Shown: positions 26,176 to 36,000, counted from the first letter of the stretch. The stretch is DNA of 47,556 nt from Paractinoplanes ferrugineus (GCF_016862195.1 NZ_BOMM01000082.1:1-47556), one strand, 5' to 3'. Translations and numbers: made by a program. Notes: generated from the letters alone by a model not told the origin.

Positions 26176-26853
26176 ATGACCGCGACCGTGACCTGGGGTT
26201 CGGGGCCGCTCGCCCGAGCCGCCGCGCTGCTGCACACCCTGCTCGTGGTGGAGCTCTGCCTCCTGGTCACCGCCGCACCGACGGTGGCGGTCCCGGTCCT
26301 GCTGGACCGGGACGCCAGCAACGTACCCCTGCTCGCCCTGGCCGCCGTCCCGCTCGGGCCGGCCCTGTCCGCCGCGGTGTACGCGCTGCGCCACCGCGGC
26401 CGCGACCTGGCCGACCTGTCCCCCGCCCGGGCGTTCTGGCGGGGCTACCGGATGAACGTCCGGGCCGTCCTGCTGCTGTGGCTGCCGTGGTTGGGCTGGG
26501 CCGCGCTCGCCGGCACCAGCCTGGGCCACCCGGAGGCGGCCGGGGTGCCCCGGTGGTGGAGCGCCGCCCTCGTCGCGCTCGCCGCCGGTTCCCTGCTGTG
26601 GCAGGCCAACGCGCTCGTCATCGCGTCGCTCTACGAGTTCCGGGCGCGCGACACCGCCCGGTTGGCCGCCTGGTTCCTGATCCGCACCCCGGCCGTGACG
26701 CTGGGCACCGCGGGGCTGGCGTTCGCCGCCGGGGCCGTCGTGGTCCTCGGGTCCGAGGCGGTGCTGGCCCTGTTCGCGGTGGTGTTCGCGGGCGCGCTGC
26801 TGACCGTCTCGAACCCGATGCGGGCCGAGATCGAGAAGCGCTTCACCAGGTGA
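26176..26853 (+). CDS. DUF624 (YesL-like) membrane protein
   Basis: This 225-residue protein has about five hydrophobic segments and the layout of DUF624/YesL. That family regularly accompanies LplA-type importers and is thought to act as an accessory membrane protein; its biochemical role is unknown. The ATG begins one base after the stop of the binding protein, so it is the fourth gene of the importer operon. It converges on the GH67 gene with 16 bases between stops. Confidence 0.82.
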   Translation: MTATVTWGSGPLARAAALLHTLLVVELCLLVTAAPTVAVPVLLDRDASNVPLLALAAVPLGPALSAAVYALRHRGRDLADLSPARAFWRGYRMNVRAVLLLWLPWLGWAALAGTSLGHPEAAGVPRWWSAALVALAAGSLLWQANALVIASLYEFRARDTARLAAWFLIRTPAVTLGTAGLAFAAGAVVVLGSEAVLALFAVVFAGALLTVSNPMRAEIEKRFTR

Positions 26854-26869
26854 CCTCCCGGCCCCGGGG

Positions 26870-28777
26870 TCAGTAGATCGGCCGGCCGTGCCGGTCGGGC
26901 ACCCCCGACTTGCGGAAGAAGTAGGCGTTTATCTGGTCGCGCCATTCCGCCGCCGACCGCACCTGCTCGGCCAGCCGCTCGGCGACCCGGCCGAACAGCT
27001 CGGCCGGCACCTCCGCCTCGAGGGTCAGCCAGTGCCCGCGCATCGCGGCCGCCTCCGCCGCCCCGGCGAAGTGCGTGTCGTAGATGTGCTGGATCACCGT
27101 GGTTCCGTCCCGCAGGACGTGGCCGTACGGCAGGTGGTGGAAGAACAGCGCCAGCTCGTCGGGGCAGTCCGCCACCGACTCGTAGGTCGAGGCCCACGGC
27201 TCGGGGTACAGCCCGGTCATCCCGGTGCCGGTGGCCATCGTCCGGTCCACGCCCACTCCGTCGCGGTCCGCGTGGTGGTAGGTGCCCCACGGGGTGTACT
27301 CGTAACCGTCCACGTCGGGGCCGTAGTGATGGCCCGGCCGCACCATGAAACCGACGCCCAGCGGGGCGGTGTACCGCTCGTACGTCCGCCACGACCCGTC
27401 CATGACGGCGTGCAGCGTCGAACGCAACGCCGGGGACGCGCCGGGGAAGGTCAGGCCGATCCACTCGTCCAGGACGGCGCCCGGGTCGAGGGTGTGGTCC
27501 CAGGCGAGCCGGCCGTAGGCGTACAGGTTGGCCTGGGCCAGTGGGTGGCCGGTCCAGAACGGGTCGTCGCCGACGTTGGCGACCGCGACCATCTCGTCGG
27601 CCGCGCCGGCGATGGCCGGTCCCTCGTGGCCGAGCAGCAGCGAGCTCCACATCGGTGCCAGATAGCAGACGTGCCGCTGCTGGCCGGTGTATTCCTGGGT
27701 GGCCTGCAGCTCGACGGCGAGGCGGGTGCCGGGCATGGCGCCGATCAGCGGCGCCACCGGTTCCCGGGTCTGGAAGTCCATCGGTCCGTGCTTCACCTGC
27801 ACCACCACGTTGTCGCGGAAGGCACCGTCGAGCGGGGTGAAGTGGTCGTGGGCGGCCCGGGCCCGATCGGTGGACCGGTCCCGCCAGTCCTGCCGGTGGT
27901 TGTAGACGAACGCCCGCCAGTGCACCACGCCACCGTGCGGGGCGAGCGCGCCGGCCAGCAGGTTGGCGCCGTCGGCGTGCGTACGACCGTAGGTGAACGG
28001 CCCCGGCTGCCCCTCCGAATCGGCCTTGACCAGGTAGCCACCGAAGTCCGGGAGGGTGTCGTAGACGGTCCGGGTCACCCGCGCCCACCAGTGCACCACC
28101 CGGTCGTCGAGCGGGTCGGCGGTGGGCAGGCCGTGCTGGACCGGCGCGGCGAACGACACCGACAGGTGCACCCGGATGCCGTACCGACGGAACTCGGCCG
28201 CCAGTTCGGCCACCTCGGCGAGGCGGTCGGTCAGCAACCGGGCCTCGGTCGCGTGCACGTTGACGTTGTTGAGGGCGATCGCGTTGACGCCGCACGCGGC
28301 CAGCAGCCGGGCATAGGCGGCCACCCGCCCGAGGTCGCGGCGGGGCACACCGGCCCGCCAGAACAGTGAACCGCCGGCGTACCCCCGCTCGACCTGACCC
28401 ATCACCGGATGAACGTCCACGTTGTCCCAGTGGTCGACCATCCGCCGGGCGACGGCGGGCCGGTGCCGGCCGTCCGGCGCCGAGCGCACCAGGGCGAACA
28501 GGCCGTGCAGCAGACCGTGCGGCGCCGCGGCCCGGACGACGGTGCGGGTCTCCCCGCGTACGATCTCGAAACCCTCACCGCCCAGGGCGGGATCGCCGCC
28601 CAGCCCGAACTCGAGGTCGGCGCCGTCCCCGACAAGCGTGGCGCCGCCCGCTCGCAGTTCCGCGCGCACGGTGTCGATCAGCGGGCCGTCGCCGGTGACC
28701 CGCACGCGCCGGCCCGCGATCGGCTGCCAGACCTCCGGCGGCAGCCACGCCGGATGCGCCGACATGTCGATGTCCAT
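26870..28777 (-). CDS. aguA: GH67 alpha-glucuronidase
   Basis: This 635-residue enzyme has no signal peptide, so it acts in the cytoplasm, removing (4-O-methyl-)glucuronic acid from imported aldouronates. The fold signature is clear: KADSEGQPGP near 253 contains the acid Glu, GPMDFQTREP near 332 the Asp, and ELQATQEYTGQ near 361 the second Glu. The C-terminus, SGVPDRHGRPIY, matches the family ending. The ATG at 28777 follows GGGAGG by three bases; a second ATG four codons later is also possible. It sits downstream of the GH30 gene on the same strand, but a hairpin separates the two, so it may be transcribed separately or by read-through. Confidence 0.93.
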   Translation of the reverse strand: MDIDMSAHPAWLPPEVWQPIAGRRVRVTGDGPLIDTVRAELRAGGATLVGDGADLEFGLGGDPALGGEGFEIVRGETRTVVRAAAPHGLLHGLFALVRSAPDGRHRPAVARRMVDHWDNVDVHPVMGQVERGYAGGSLFWRAGVPRRDLGRVAAYARLLAACGVNAIALNNVNVHATEARLLTDRLAEVAELAAEFRRYGIRVHLSVSFAAPVQHGLPTADPLDDRVVHWWARVTRTVYDTLPDFGGYLVKADSEGQPGPFTYGRTHADGANLLAGALAPHGGVVHWRAFVYNHRQDWRDRSTDRARAAHDHFTPLDGAFRDNVVVQVKHGPMDFQTREPVAPLIGAMPGTRLAVELQATQEYTGQQRHVCYLAPMWSSLLLGHEGPAIAGAADEMVAVANVGDDPFWTGHPLAQANLYAYGRLAWDHTLDPGAVLDEWIGLTFPGASPALRSTLHAVMDGSWRTYERYTAPLGVGFMVRPGHHYGPDVDGYEYTPWGTYHHADRDGVGVDRTMATGTGMTGLYPEPWASTYESVADCPDELALFFHHLPYGHVLRDGTTVIQHIYDTHFAGAAEAAAMRGHWLTLEAEVPAELFGRVAERLAEQVRSAAEWRDQINAYFFRKSGVPDRHGRPIY

Positions 28778-28798
28778 CACCCTCCCAGTCCAGCACAA

Positions 28799-28822
28799 GG
28801 CCCCTCCGTCACCGGAGGGGCC
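28799..28822 (-). terminator. Hairpin terminator after the GH30 gene
   Basis: GGCCCCTCCG at 28799-28808 pairs perfectly with 28813-28822 around a 4-base loop, 19 bases past the GH30 stop and just upstream of the GH67 start. It would limit read-through from the extracellular xylanase gene into the cytoplasmic glucuronidase gene. Confidence 0.7.
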
Positions 28823-28840
28823 GGGGTCGCGCGGTGCCGG

Positions 28841-30568
28841 TCAGACAACCGTGCAGGGAATGCCGTTGAGGGTGAAAGCGGTCGGCTCGGCGGTGTTGCC
28901 GGTGTGGGTGGCCTGGAAGCCGATGTCGACCGAGGCCCCCGGCGCCAGCGTGCCGTTGTAGCTGACGTTACGGGCGCTCACCTGACCGCTGGACGGCGAG
29001 AACGTGGCGTTCCACCCCGAGGTGATGGTCTGGCCGGCGGGCAGGGTGAAACTCAGCGTCCAGCCGTCGATCGCGGAGCTGCCGCTGTTGGTGATGGTGA
29101 TGCCGGCGGTGAAGCCGGAACTCCAGGTGCTCATCGTGTACGCGACGCGGGGCCCGGCACCGGCGCTGACCGTCGGCGACGGGCTGACCGACGCCGACGC
29201 CGACGCGGAGGCCGAGGCGGACGCCGACGCGCTGGCCGACGGGCTGGGCGATGTCGTCGTGCCCACGTTGAGGACGAAGGTCATCGCGCTGCGGGCCGGG
29301 AGGTTGCCGGTGAAGGAGCCGTTCGTCATCGTCAGGGCACTCTGCGGCGCGACGTTGCGGCTGCTGTCGCTCAGCCAGTTCGAGACGCTGCCGGACGCGA
29401 TCGTGTTCGCCAGGGTGAACTGCTGACTCACCGAGGAGGTGTTCTTGTTGACGGCCACGATGACGACGGTGTCCCCGTTGCGGTAGGCCGAGACGAAGAC
29501 GTTCGACGTCGGGGTGGCGGTCGCGTCGATCCGGACGTAACCGGGACGGACGAACCGCGCGAAGTGCGCCATCATCGCACCGCGCTTGCTGATCTGGCCG
29601 TCCTCGCGCATCGGGCCGTAACTGCGCCGCAGGTACCACCAGACGTACGCCTGGAACTCGGCGTCGACCATGGCGTGATGCATGTGCTCGGCCACGTCGA
29701 GCGCTTCCGGCCAGGCATCTCCCGAATTGGCGTTGCTGTTCGGGTAGTAGACCTCGGTCATCCAGAGCTCTTTGCCCGCGCCCTTCTGCTTGAAGAGCGG
29801 ATAGGCGAAGTTCGAGTACGGCGTGCCGTACAGGTGAGCGCCGATGATGTCCACGTTGGCGAGCGCCGCCGCGTCGTTGAGGATCGGGTCGGACATCGAC
29901 TTCACATACTGGAAGGACTCCGGCGCCATCACCCGGGTGCCGATCGAACCGGCGTTCTCCTTCAGGAACTTCACGATCTCCGCCGACGTCCACCACGTCC
30001 ACTCCGAGGCGTAGTCGGGCTCGTTCTGCACCGAGATGGCGTACAGATTCACCCCGTTGTTCTTCATGTACGTGGTGAAGTCGTTCAGGTGCTTGGCGTA
30101 CGCGCTGTAGGAGCCGGCCTTGAGCCGCTTGGCGTTGGTCTGGCCGTTGCGGGTGAAGGTCTCGGTCATGCTGGCGGGCGGGTTCCACGGCGAGGCGAAG
30201 ACGGTCGCCCCGAGCGCGACGGCACGCTGGGCCGTCGCCAGGTCCCGGCTCCAGTCGGACTGGTTCTCCCCGACCGGGATGCGCAGCACCGAGAAGCCCA
30301 GCCGGCCCTCGCCGTTGGCGAACGCCGTGTCCCGCTGGGCGGCGGTCAGGTCACCCGCCCAGGCCGCGTGGGTCATCGCCCCGAAGCCCTTGATGGTCTG
30401 CCGCGGTGCGGACGGATTGACGTTCGCGGCCGCCGCCGAGGCGTCGGTGGCGGCCAGGATCGACCCGGCGACCGTGAGGATCGGCACGGCGCCCATGGTC
30501 GTGAGGACGGTTCGGCGGGCGAGCATCCGCCGCCCGCCGGTCACCGACTCTTGGTGATCTTGCGTCAT
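28841..30568 (-). CDS. Secreted GH30_8-like glucuronoxylanase with CBM2
   Basis: This 575-residue secreted enzyme has a twin-arginine-like region (RRMLARRTVL), a signal peptide to about residue 46, a GH30 catalytic domain with side beta-domain (about 47-425), a Ser/Ala linker (about 440-475) and a CBM2 (about 476-575). SVQNEPD near 181 holds the acid/base Glu and WMTEVYYP near 272 the nucleophile. YLRRSYGPM near 316 matches the loop whose Arg in subfamily 8 binds the glucuronate side chain, so it should cut glucuronoxylan next to MeGlcA branches. AAGGAAG lies six bases before the ATG. Its products, aldouronates, are the expected cargo of the importer and the substrate of GH67. Confidence 0.92.
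   Translation of the reverse strand: MTQDHQESVTGGRRMLARRTVLTTMGAVPILTVAGSILAATDASAAAANVNPSAPRQTIKGFGAMTHAAWAGDLTAAQRDTAFANGEGRLGFSVLRIPVGENQSDWSRDLATAQRAVALGATVFASPWNPPASMTETFTRNGQTNAKRLKAGSYSAYAKHLNDFTTYMKNNGVNLYAISVQNEPDYASEWTWWTSAEIVKFLKENAGSIGTRVMAPESFQYVKSMSDPILNDAAALANVDIIGAHLYGTPYSNFAYPLFKQKGAGKELWMTEVYYPNSNANSGDAWPEALDVAEHMHHAMVDAEFQAYVWWYLRRSYGPMREDGQISKRGAMMAHFARFVRPGYVRIDATATPTSNVFVSAYRNGDTVVIVAVNKNTSSVSQQFTLANTIASGSVSNWLSDSSRNVAPQSALTMTNGSFTGNLPARSAMTFVLNVGTTTSPSPSASASASASASASASASVSPSPTVSAGAGPRVAYTMSTWSSGFTAGITITNSGSSAIDGWTLSFTLPAGQTITSGWNATFSPSSGQVSARNVSYNGTLAPGASVDIGFQATHTGNTAEPTAFTLNGIPCTVV
29187..29240 (-). repeat. Hexamer repeat encoding the Ser-Ala linker of GH30
   Basis: Imperfect GCCGAC/GCCGAG hexamers on the plus strand encode about nine Ser-Ala pairs on the minus strand, joining the catalytic domain to the CBM2. 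Such linkers are common in actinomycete secreted hydrolases, and the length may vary by slippage. Confidence 0.8.
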
Positions 30569-30672
30569 GTTTCTTCCTTTGCTGTTAGCCCTGGCCCGGA
30601 CCTACTCGGTGGCGTCGGTCCGGCCGGCGTCGGACTCCCGCGTCGACCCTCTCGGTTCGATCGACAGTCATC

Positions 30673-30680
30673 CATCGATG
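30673..30680. promoter_or_regulatory. CATCGATG palindrome upstream of GH30, shared with importer promoter
   Basis: CATCGATG lies 105 bases before the GH30 start and is the same palindrome found in the promoter spacer of the importer (22503-22510); both continue with T on the plus strand. Around it, GTCATCCA (30667-30674) and TGGATGAC (30725-30732) form inverted arms. This is a candidate operator coordinating xylanase and importer, unproven. Confidence 0.3.
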
Positions 30681-30798
30681 TCACTCTGACAGAACCGGTC
30701 CACCTCTGCAATGACTGTTTCGACTGGATGACATTTCGTCGTCGCAGGCGCCGCGAGCAGGTAACTTGCTGTTTTCGTGGAGCTACTGCGGGCGTTGC

Positions 30799-30857
30799 TG
30801 GCTCCATGGCCGGGGTCGCGTCTGGGATCGGTCACTGTGGAGCCATTCATGGAGCCA
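30799..30857. promoter_or_regulatory. Array of TGGAGCCA elements before the LacI-type gene
   Basis: TGGAGCCA occurs in reverse at 30799-30806 and forward at 30838-30845 and 30850-30857, the last two spaced 12 bases apart and extended to TGGAGCCAT. A near copy, TGGAGCTA, lies at about 30777-30784. Their position at the start of a DNA-binding regulator gene suggests autoregulation. Confidence 0.45.
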
Positions 30858-32203
30858 TGCGCTACGGTTTCGCCATGGCGCCCGGAAACCCGGAACGACG
30901 AGCGCGGGGCGAGATCGAGACGCTGCCGAGCGGATCACTACGGGTGCGGGTCTACGCGGGCCTGGACCCGGCCTCCAAGAAGCGGCAATACCTCGTGCGG
31001 ACCGTGCCCGCCGGAGCCCGCGCCGCGCAGGAGGCCGAAGAGGTCCGCGCTCACCTGCTGCGCGAGGTCGCCGCGCGCCGTGGCGGCACCGGCCGGCCGG
31101 CTGCGGTCCCGGGCGGCGCGTTCGGCCCGGCCTCCGGGCTGACCGAGGACGAGGCGAAACCCGGTCCGCGACGCGGCGCGCTGACCGTGGCCGCGATCGC
31201 GCGGCTGGCCGGCGTCTCGCCGCCGACGGTGTCGAAGGTGCTCAACGGTCGCCCCGGCGTCGCCCCCGACACCCGCCGCCGGGTGGAGGAACTCCTGCGC
31301 GGGCAGAACTACCGGCGGCCCGAGAAGGTCACCCGGGCGGCCTGCGTCGAGATGGTCTTCTACGGCGCGCTGGGCCAGGTCGCCATCGAGATCATGCGGG
31401 GCGTCAAGCAGGTGGTGGTCGAGCACGACCTCGCGGTCGGCTTCACCGACGTGCTGCGCGAAGCCGCCAGCGGCCGGAACTGGGAACGGGACCTGCTGTC
31501 CCGGCGCCCGGCCGGCATGATCGCCGTCCAGATGGGCGTCGCCCCGGAACAGCGCGGCCTGCTGGCCGCCGGCGCCATCCCGGTCGTGGTCGTCGATCCC
31601 ACTGTGGAGCCGCTGCAGCCGGTGCCCTCGGTGGCCGCGGCCAACCGCCGCGGCGCCTTCGCCGCCACCCAGCACCTGCTCGACCTCGGCCACCGGCGCA
31701 TTGCCGTGATCAGCGGACCACTCGATCGCCTGTGCGCACGGGAGCGGCTGGACGGGGTGCGGGCCGCCCTGGCCGCCAACGGCACGCCGCTCGACGACAA
31801 GCTGCTGCGCTCCGGCATGTGGTTCTCCTTCGAGGACGGTTATGCGCACGCCACCGAACTGCTCCGCCTCGACGACCCGCCCACCGCCCTGCTCTGCGGC
31901 AACGACCTGCAGGCCTTCGGCAGCTACGAGGCGGCCCGGCAGGCCGGGCTGCGGATTCCCGACGAGCTGAGCGTGGTGGGTTTCGACGACATCTCGTACG
32001 CCGTGTGGTGTGGACCACCGTTGACCACTGTGCGGCAGCCGTTCGCCGAGATGGGTGCCACCGCGGCCCGCCTCGTCCTGGCCCTGAGCTCGGGAAAGGC
32101 GATCAGCCAGAGCCATGTCGAGCTGGCCACCACCCTCGTGGTGCGAGGCAGCACCGCCCGAGTTTCCGCGGCTGCGCGGAGCCGGCCCGGATCGGCGCTG
32201 TGA
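30857..32203 (+). CDS. LacI-family regulator with N-terminal integrase-type arm DNA-binding domain
   Basis: The C-terminal part is a standard LacI/GalR regulator. The helix-turn-helix LTVAAIARLAGVSPPTVSKV starts about 109 residues into the protein, followed by a periplasmic-binding-protein-like sensor domain ending near VGFDDISYA and TTVRQPF. Normally this helix-turn-helix is at the very N-terminus. Here about 100 extra residues precede it, containing EIETLPSGSLRVRVYAGLD and the PAGARAAQEAEEVRAHLL stretch, which match the AP2-like arm-binding domain of phage-type tyrosine integrases. The start is uncertain: ATG at 30857 overlaps a TGGAGCCAT repeat, and ATG at 30875 is also possible; neither has a good ribosome site. 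It is divergent from GH30 and most likely controls the xylan genes. Confidence 0.85.
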   Translation: MRYGFAMAPGNPERRARGEIETLPSGSLRVRVYAGLDPASKKRQYLVRTVPAGARAAQEAEEVRAHLLREVAARRGGTGRPAAVPGGAFGPASGLTEDEAKPGPRRGALTVAAIARLAGVSPPTVSKVLNGRPGVAPDTRRRVEELLRGQNYRRPEKVTRAACVEMVFYGALGQVAIEIMRGVKQVVVEHDLAVGFTDVLREAASGRNWERDLLSRRPAGMIAVQMGVAPEQRGLLAAGAIPVVVVDPTVEPLQPVPSVAAANRRGAFAATQHLLDLGHRRIAVISGPLDRLCARERLDGVRAALAANGTPLDDKLLRSGMWFSFEDGYAHATELLRLDDPPTALLCGNDLQAFGSYEAARQAGLRIPDELSVVGFDDISYAVWCGPPLTTVRQPFAEMGATAARLVLALSSGKAISQSHVELATTLVVRGSTARVSAAARSRPGSAL

Positions 32204-32241
32204 GCACCACCACTGACCAGTGCAAATACAGCGGGGACGCC

Positions 32242-32266
32242 TAAGATCGTTAAGATTCGTAAGACG
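32242..32266. promoter_or_regulatory. TAAGAT direct repeats upstream of yceI-like gene
   Basis: TAAGATCGT, TAAGATTCGT and AAGACG lie head to tail with 9-10 base periodicity, 27-51 bases before the ATG at 32293. The AT-rich repeats stand out in this DNA and overlap the place expected for a promoter, so they may be a regulator site. No regulator is identified. Confidence 0.35.
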
Positions 32267-32292
32267 ACGGCGCCTAGGGGTGAAGTGAAACC

Positions 32293-32973
32293 ATGGTCGA
32301 CCGGCCGATCCGCGACTGGCGCGGGCTCACCATTCCGGATCCCGGCACCTATGTCCTTGACCAGGCGCACAAACGCATCGGCTTCCACGCCCAGCACATG
32401 ATGGTCAGCCCGGTCCGCGGCGAGTTCGCCGAGGGCCACGCGACGATCGTGATCCCGGAGGACCCGCTGCGGTCCGAGATCTGGGCCACCATCTCGGCGG
32501 CCAGCCTCACCACCCACCACCCCGAGCGCGACACGCATCTCACCAGCCCCGACTTCCTGGACGCGGCGAGATACCCGACCCTCGAATTCCGCAGCACCGG
32601 GGTGGGCTGGGTGGAGAACAACGACGCGTTGGTGATGCTGGCCCGGCTGCGCAGCAACCCGCTGTCCCGGCGGGGCCGGCCGGACGCCCCGCTGCCCCCG
32701 GCGGCCCGGCCCAGCACCAAGTTCCTCGTCCAGGGCGAACTGACGATCAAGAACATCACCCGCCCGCTCGAACTGCGGGTCGAATACGGCGGAGCGCGGC
32801 GCGACCCGTACGGCCGGGACATCTTCGGTTTCAGCGCCTCGGCCGAGTTCGACCGCGAGTCGTACGGCCTGGTCTGGAACGTGCTGCTGGAAAGCGGTGG
32901 CTTCCTGGTCGGCAAGACCGTCCGGATCGAGATCGCCGGCGAGGCGATCCACCAGACCGTGCCGGCGGGTTGA
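32293..32973 (+). CDS. YceI-family lipid-binding protein
   Basis: This 226-residue YceI-domain protein carries the typical opening GTYVLDQAHKRIGF, the SLTTHHPERDTHLTSPDFLDA stretch and the closing region GFLVGKTVRIEIAGEA. YceI proteins are lipocalin-like barrels that bind polyprenoid or other lipids; many actinobacterial members, like this one, have no signal peptide. GGTGAAG lies before the ATG. It stands alone, after the LacI-type gene and convergent with the FtsX-like genes. Its role in this context is unknown. Confidence 0.9.
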   Translation: MVDRPIRDWRGLTIPDPGTYVLDQAHKRIGFHAQHMMVSPVRGEFAEGHATIVIPEDPLRSEIWATISAASLTTHHPERDTHLTSPDFLDAARYPTLEFRSTGVGWVENNDALVMLARLRSNPLSRRGRPDAPLPPAARPSTKFLVQGELTIKNITRPLELRVEYGGARRDPYGRDIFGFSASAEFDRESYGLVWNVLLESGGFLVGKTVRIEIAGEAIHQTVPAG

Positions 32974-33001
32974 GGCTCGTTCCGCCCGGCCTGTCCCTCG
33001 G

Positions 33002-36000
33002 TCAGCGCCCGGCGGCGGTCTCCCGGCGGGCGACCCGACGGCGCAGATCCCGCCCGGTGGCCGCGGCCACCAGGACGAGGAACAGGAACACCACCGCCGT
33101 CGTACCGATCATCGTCCCGATCCCGGGCCAGGCCGGCCGGGGCAGGTCGGGTGGATGCAGGCCGGCCAGCGGCAGCGCCCAGCCGGTGGCGAGCCAGGTG
33201 ACCAGGGCGGTGCCGAGCCCGACCACCGCCGCTATCGCGATCAGGACCGGATAGGTCCAACTCGTCGCCGAGGTCAGCCGGCCACGACTGAGGCCCTGCG
33301 CACGCAACGCCGACAGATCCTCGACCCGCCGGGCCCGGTCGACCGCCGCGGCCAGCACCAGCGCGCCCGCGCCGAGCAGGACCGCGAGCGCACCGGCGAG
33401 CACATAGAACCACAGCGACAGCGCGGCACCCTGCCGGTCGAGCTGGCGGCCGATCCGATCGGCCCGGACGTCCCCGACGACCGTCAGGCCCTGGGCGAGG
33501 AACCGGTCCACGATGTCGGCGGGTGCGTCGGGGCTCAGCCAGACCTGCGGATTCAGCGCTATCTCGGCGTCGGTGGCGAGGCGGTCGGCCCACTCCAGGT
33601 CGACAATGGTGGCGTGCCGGCCGAGCTGCGGCACGGCCGGCAGGTCGGCGACCGGCTCGACCGGCAGCGGGCCGCCGCCCGCTCCGGTGATCGAGTCGGC
33701 CAGGGGCTTCGCCCCGGCATAGGCGAGCGGAAGCGGGTACGGCGCGTCGGCCGGACTGATCCACGTGCCACCGGCCAGGCCGGCCGGCGCGTTCAGGGTG
33801 ATGCGCAGCCCGGCCGGGTCGCCGGTGACGGTGCCGTCCTCGGTCATCCGCCACCGCCCCGGCTCGGCGACGGGGAAGGCCGGGTCGGCCGGACCTATCG
33901 AGTTGAGCACCAGCCGGCCGGCCACCCCGGTCGTCCCGGTGGCCTCGACGATCTTGATGCCGTTGACCCGGCAGCCTTGCGCACACACGCCGACGCGCTG
34001 CTGATACCGCGCCTTCCCGGGGCGGATCTTGCCCAGCTGCACGAGCTCGTCGCCCCGCCCGGTCGTCGAGGAGACCGCGACGACGAGCCGGAACTCCTTC
34101 GTCGGACTCAGGCCGGCGCTCGTCGCCTCGACGGTGAGATCAGGCCCGGTGAGCAGCAGCGGCGCCGCCGCGGCCGGGCGCAGACGGCTCGCCAGCCGGT
34201 CCGCCGACGGGCCACCGGCGGGCCAGTTCGCGACCGCGGCGAGGCGTGTCGTGTCGACGGCGAGGCCGGGCGGCTCGTTGTGACCCGCGTTGGGCATGCG
34301 CACGACAGCCATCGCGTAGCGGCCGTCGGGATCGACCGTGCGGACCGCGGTCAGCAGCTGGCTCCGGAAGACCGAACCGCCGATGTCGAGCACCCGGTGG
34401 GCGCCGACGCCCAGGTCGGCCTGCACCGTCCGGCCCCGGGCGGCCACATCGAAGGCACAGGCGGCATATCCGGCCACCGCGACCGTGGCGACCAGCAGGG
34501 CGAGGAGCCGCCTGGCCCCCGGCCGGCGGGACAACTGGAAAGCGGCCAGGGCGGCGCCGAGGTGGCCCCGGGCGAGGGCACGGGCGGCGAAGCGGTTGAC
34601 GATCGGGAGCACCAGGCGGGCCGCGAGCACCGCGACGGCCAGCATCAGGAACGCCGGCGCCACCAGGCTGACGCCGGTAAGGCTCCCGTCGGAGATCACC
34701 AACTGGACCGTGGCCACGATCGCCAGCAGCACGATGAGCGCCTCGGCGGCGAGGGTGCGCCGGTCGTCGGCGGAAACCGCGTTGCGGCGCAACAGGTCGA
34801 CGACCGGGCTGATCAGCTGGCGGCGCTGGGCGAGGACGGTGGCGACGAGCGCGGCGAGCGCGGCATAGGGCGCGTACCGCAAGGAGCCCCAGCTCTCCGG
34901 GCCGCCGGCGCCCGGGAAGCGGGCCGCCGAGACCGCGTTGACAAGCAACTGGCCGGCCACGCAGCCGGCGGCCGCGCCCGCCACCACCGCCGCCACGTTC
35001 TCGCCGATGGCCAGCCACCAGCGGATCCACCACCGGGAGCCGCGCAACGCGACCACCGCCAGCTCGGGCCGGCGACCCTCGGTGCCGTAACCCGCGGCCA
35101 GGAAGATGCTGAAGCAGGCGAGCAGCACCAGCGGCACGGCGAGCACCGGCACCAGCAGGCCGGCCGCGGCCCGGCCCGCGTCGATCCGGTCCAGCAGGGC
35201 CGGGATCTGGGTGCGGATGTCGATGGCGGAGCCCAGCTCCTCGCGGCTCGCGTCCAGCCCGGCCAGCCCCGCCCGCAGGTCGCCGAGACGGTCCGGGTCG
35301 AGAGCCCGCGGTCCGGCGGTGCCGTCGACCGACTTGGCGGTGTAGCCGTGATCCATCACCGCGAGCGTGCCCGCCGTCGTGAAGATCGGCTCCCCCGGCC
35401 CCAGCCCGGGTACGGCGGTGAAGTATCCGTGCGTGCCCCAGTAGGCATCGGCCGGCCGGGAGGCCGCGTAGGTGCCGGCGATCAGCAGTTTCTTGGCCTT
35501 GCCGTCCGGGACGTAACCGGGGTGGCCGGGGTCGTCGCTGAACCGGGCCGCCCGCATGATGATCGACTGACCGGCCACCAGATCGAGCCGAGCGGCGGTG
35601 GCCGTTCCGAGGATCACCTCGCCCTCGACCGCCGCGCAGCGCCCGGTGACCATCCGCACGTGCTCGCAGACGTCCTGGCGGAACACCACCCGGTCGGCGT
35701 GCAGCGGGCTGCGTTCGATGCCGATCACGGCGAACTCCGCCGCGTAGGTGTAGGCGAAGCCGGGCAGCTGGATCAGACTGCGGCCGATGTCCTTGAACTC
35801 GATCCCGCCGTCCTCGGTGTCCCGGTCGTTCTGCACGGTGGAGACGACGAGGGTGCGCTCCACGGTGTCGGCGGTGGCGATCTGCCCGACCGCGATCGCC
35901 CGGTCGGCGGCGGCCAGGTAGGCCGGCGAGGCGACGGCGGCGGCCACCGCGAAACAGGCGAGCAGGGTGAGCGTGATCGCCTGACCGCGACGCGACCAGA

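Noticed and set aside
26854..26869. Terminator between the DUF624 and GH67 genes
   Set aside because: Only 16 bases separate the stops, and the surrounding C/G runs do not form a convincing stem.
28409..30856. Long plus-strand ORF running into the LacI-type gene
   Set aside because: Codons before about 30857 are antisense to GH67 and GH30 and have no meaning as protein.
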